From Asterochloris sp. CNOR1 (taxonomy: Eukaryota; Chlorophyta; Trebouxiophyceae; Trebouxiales; Trebouxiaceae): a stretch of 64,000 bases of DNA. The stretch's first letter is position 1. Every line of letters begins with the position of its first letter. Below are positions 61,754 through 64,000 of the stretch, one piece after another. The DNA is taken from positions 124,001 to 188,000 of the forward strand of contig OZ017746.1 of assembly GCA_963969365.1 (NCBI GenBank). The letters are read 5' to 3'. The notes beneath the pieces are model-generated. The model was not told where the DNA came from. It searched no databases and saw nothing but the letters and a program-made list of their open reading frames with translations. Position numbers and translations under genes: made by a program.

Positions 61754-63960
61754 CAAAGCCAGCAGGCCTGCTAGGTGGCAGACATCAAAAGCCAGGAAGC
61801 AGTCGTTGTGAGTGGCAACATATGCCTGGCAGGGCGTTTCACCGTTATGTAATGCCATGTGCCTCATGCTGGGGCATGCCCACCTGCATTCTGCCTGCCA
61901 ATTGGAGGGCGGGTTGCTGCCACCTGCATTGGGGTGTAGGCACCTTTCCCTGCTGAGTGAAGTGGCAGTCTCTGCAGCTTGCTGGCTGAAGGGCATCTCC
62001 CTGTGCTGCTGGGGAGGGCTGCTTGACCTGCGCTGCACAGTGGCGATGGGATGCCATGCAGAGGCAACAGCATCTACGATGGCTGCCTGCCAACGCTGCT
62101 GCTCAGGCGGCCAAGCCAGTGCCTGGCTGGCACCAGCAGCCTGCTTGCCCGACAATTGCGGCTGGCCTGAGCCCACATGCTCTCTCAGCTGCCTGATGAG
62201 GCACTACGCCTTGCGCCTGGGCTCAGCCCATTATGCTGCTCTGAAGCCTGGGTCACCCACCACCAGGTGGTGGCTGGCTGCTGCTGACCTGCAGTGCCGC
62301 ACTCTGCAGAGCTTCCAGCTGGCGACTGGAAGGGCCTGCTGGTCCTGCCGGCAGCAGCTAGGCAAACTCCTGCTTACAGCACCTTCGTCAGCCAGCTGCT
62401 GCGGCGTGAGGCCCAGAGCAGCAGGAGAGCCATGTGTCGAAGCGCTCAGCATGTCATGTGTCCCAGCACTGCTCAAGGGCAAGTGCTGAGGCGCGACATG
62501 CCTCCTTTGTGCAACTGCTGTGCCCTGTCGTCAGCTTCAGCCTGGTCCTTGGCCACGCGGCAGCCAACCCCCTGAACTGAGCTGGGGACACCAGCAGCAG
62601 CAGTTGGGATCTCCTTCATGAACAGCTGCTGCTGGAGGCTGCTCTTCTCGGCCTGCACTGCCTTCGCCTTGCCATCACCAGCCGCATGCCCAGGTGCCTA
62701 AGAGCTAGGCGCCTGAAGATGCTGCGTCATGGGGCTGATCCCTCCCTGCAGCATTGCTGGGAAGGCCTGCACCTGTGCCTGCCTGACAGGATCCCGCTGC
62801 AGTGGGTGGGCAGGCTCAATCTGCAGGGTAGTGCTGCCCTGCACAACTGCTGCTGCCCAGACTGGCTGGCCTGCGGCTGCTGCCGCGGCTATGGCCCGTG
62901 CTGGTGGATGCCCTGCACGTATCCTGCACACAGGTCACAGTGTCCAGAAATGCTGAGGCAGAGCAGAGCGTCTCAGCAGCGTGCTGCACGTCAGTCATGC
63001 GCAGGGAGCAGTCACTGGTCTCAGACGCTGTAACCTGTGCTAGGATGCAGGTCAGCTGGGCTTGGCGTCAGGTTCAACTGGCATCAGCTTCCAGCTTAGA
63101 TGAGCAAGCAGCCTAGATCAGCCTCCGTGACCGCGTCAGCATTTCAACAGCAGCAGCTCCTGCTGCACCGCAGATAGCTCTGCTGGCTTTGTGCAGACAG
63201 CGTGCGATGGCCGCACCTGCTGGCGAGGGTGGGACAGGGCCTGGACGCTTGCCTCAAAGACAGTCACAGGGTACAGAGAACATGTTCAGCAATGCGGCAG
63301 TAGCGCCAGCTAGCACGTGGGTATTCCCTGGCTGCATCTGGTCCCCTGGTGAAAGTTAATCTGCATGATGCAATCCAACCACATAGACAGCAGACAGGAG
63401 GCAGGCCAGTGTTGCACATGGCTGCCAACAGACCAGAGCATGAGCATGCCCAGTAACAGAATGGTGCTCTGAAGTGCAGTCTTGTGCTCAATAGCTGACT
63501 GCCCAGGCCTTATGTCCTGCACCTCTGTTGCACATGACTTTCAGAAACGTGCGCTGGCAGATGCTGCAGGTAGCGTCTTTGAGATGAGCCAACACAGCAT
63601 GAATAAGCAAAGCCACCTGCTGAACTTCGCCTACTTGCACCTGCTTCACTGCATCCCATCCTATGCAGGGCAGGCTGGCAGATGCCGCAGGCAGTTGACT
63701 GTTCAAGAGCACTGCTGTGTGCCCAGCTCAGCCCATGGAACATGTTGCCTCCTTCAGGCCACCAGGTCAGCCATTGACAGCAGCCATAAGCAGCTCCTAT
63801 GCAAGCCTTCAGCTGCTGCCTGCCACAGACTTTAAGCTGCGGCCCAAGAGGCGCCCTTCACCACCAACCTGGCAAACCGCTCCAGCTGTTGGCCCAACAT
63901 CACAAGCTCTGCTGCCAGCGTGTCAGCCTCCAGTGCATCACAATGGCCCACAAACCGACC
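61754..63960 (-). CDS. Scattered coding-like exons, unknown, runs off right edge
   Basis: Minus-strand pieces with plausible splice borders: about 63955-63880 (VGHCDALEADTLAAELVMLG), 63034-62939 (CACAG acceptor, GTGACC donor; VTASETSDCSLRMTDVQHAA), about 62660-62475 (QAEKSSLQQQLFMKEI), 62482-62231 and 62176-61703. All are Ala/Gln/Ser-rich and weakly helical, consistent with one low-complexity, partly coiled-coil protein. Phases between pieces were not closed. I do not recognise it. Confidence 0.25.
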
Positions 63961-64000
63961 CCTGACCGTGAGCAGCATGTTGAGTCCAGCCTATCAGTGA

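Overview
The window is nuclear DNA from a green alga, most likely a trebouxiophyte-like chlorophyte (the class is an inference). Genes are split into many short exons. Introns are mostly 60-700 bases and nearly always end in CTGCAG or GCGCAG. Coding DNA is GC-rich, and the gene set is plant-like: plastid threonine synthase and homoserine kinase, a Rubisco-activase-like AAA+ protein, alternative oxidase, a GRIP golgin and a plant-type GATA finger. Exon models were built by hand from reading frames, splice sites and family alignment. For most named genes every exon phase closes.

Layout. 1-8.1 kb, minus strand: a GATA zinc-finger gene (429-1577), an isolated exon (3775-3885), a well-phased but unrecognised gene (6829 to about 4735) and an F-box/leucine-rich-like fragment (7369-8133). 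8.67-9.27 kb, plus: PTRHD1-type peptidyl-tRNA hydrolase 2. 9.47-22.92 kb, plus: a 22-exon, 1,922-residue coiled-coil golgin ending in a GRIP domain. 23.02-26.14 kb, minus: TFIIE beta subunit. It is divergent, over 91 bp, from a BTB-like gene (26.23-27.81 kb) that carries an in-frame stop. 28.66-33.51 kb, plus: family III CoA-transferase with a mitochondrial-type presequence. 33.90-34.80 kb, plus: small single-pass membrane protein. 35.35-41.16 kb, plus: alternative oxidase. 42.28-42.65 kb, plus: TRM112. 42.88-47.96 kb, minus: threonine synthase. 48.11-51.72 kb, plus: homoserine kinase. 52.12-53.03 kb, plus: CTR copper transporter. 53.18-58.86 kb, minus: Rubisco-activase-like protein. 59.17-59.93 kb, plus: 121-residue membrane protein. 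61.07-61.41 kb, plus: unknown C-terminal exon. 61.75-64 kb, minus: scattered, weakly supported coding sequence running off the edge.

How the genes relate. Threonine synthase and homoserine kinase catalyse the last two steps of threonine synthesis. Their start codons face each other across only 153 bp, so they form a divergent pair likely to share a promoter. The other neighbours have no evident common pathway.

The most unusual feature is structural. Many introns hold decaying tandem copies of the adjacent exon-intron boundary (part of the exon, the splice site and some intron). I see this in the golgin, alternative oxidase, threonine synthase and homoserine kinase genes, with related arrays in the TFIIE-beta gene. 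GC-AG introns also appear at about one in ten.
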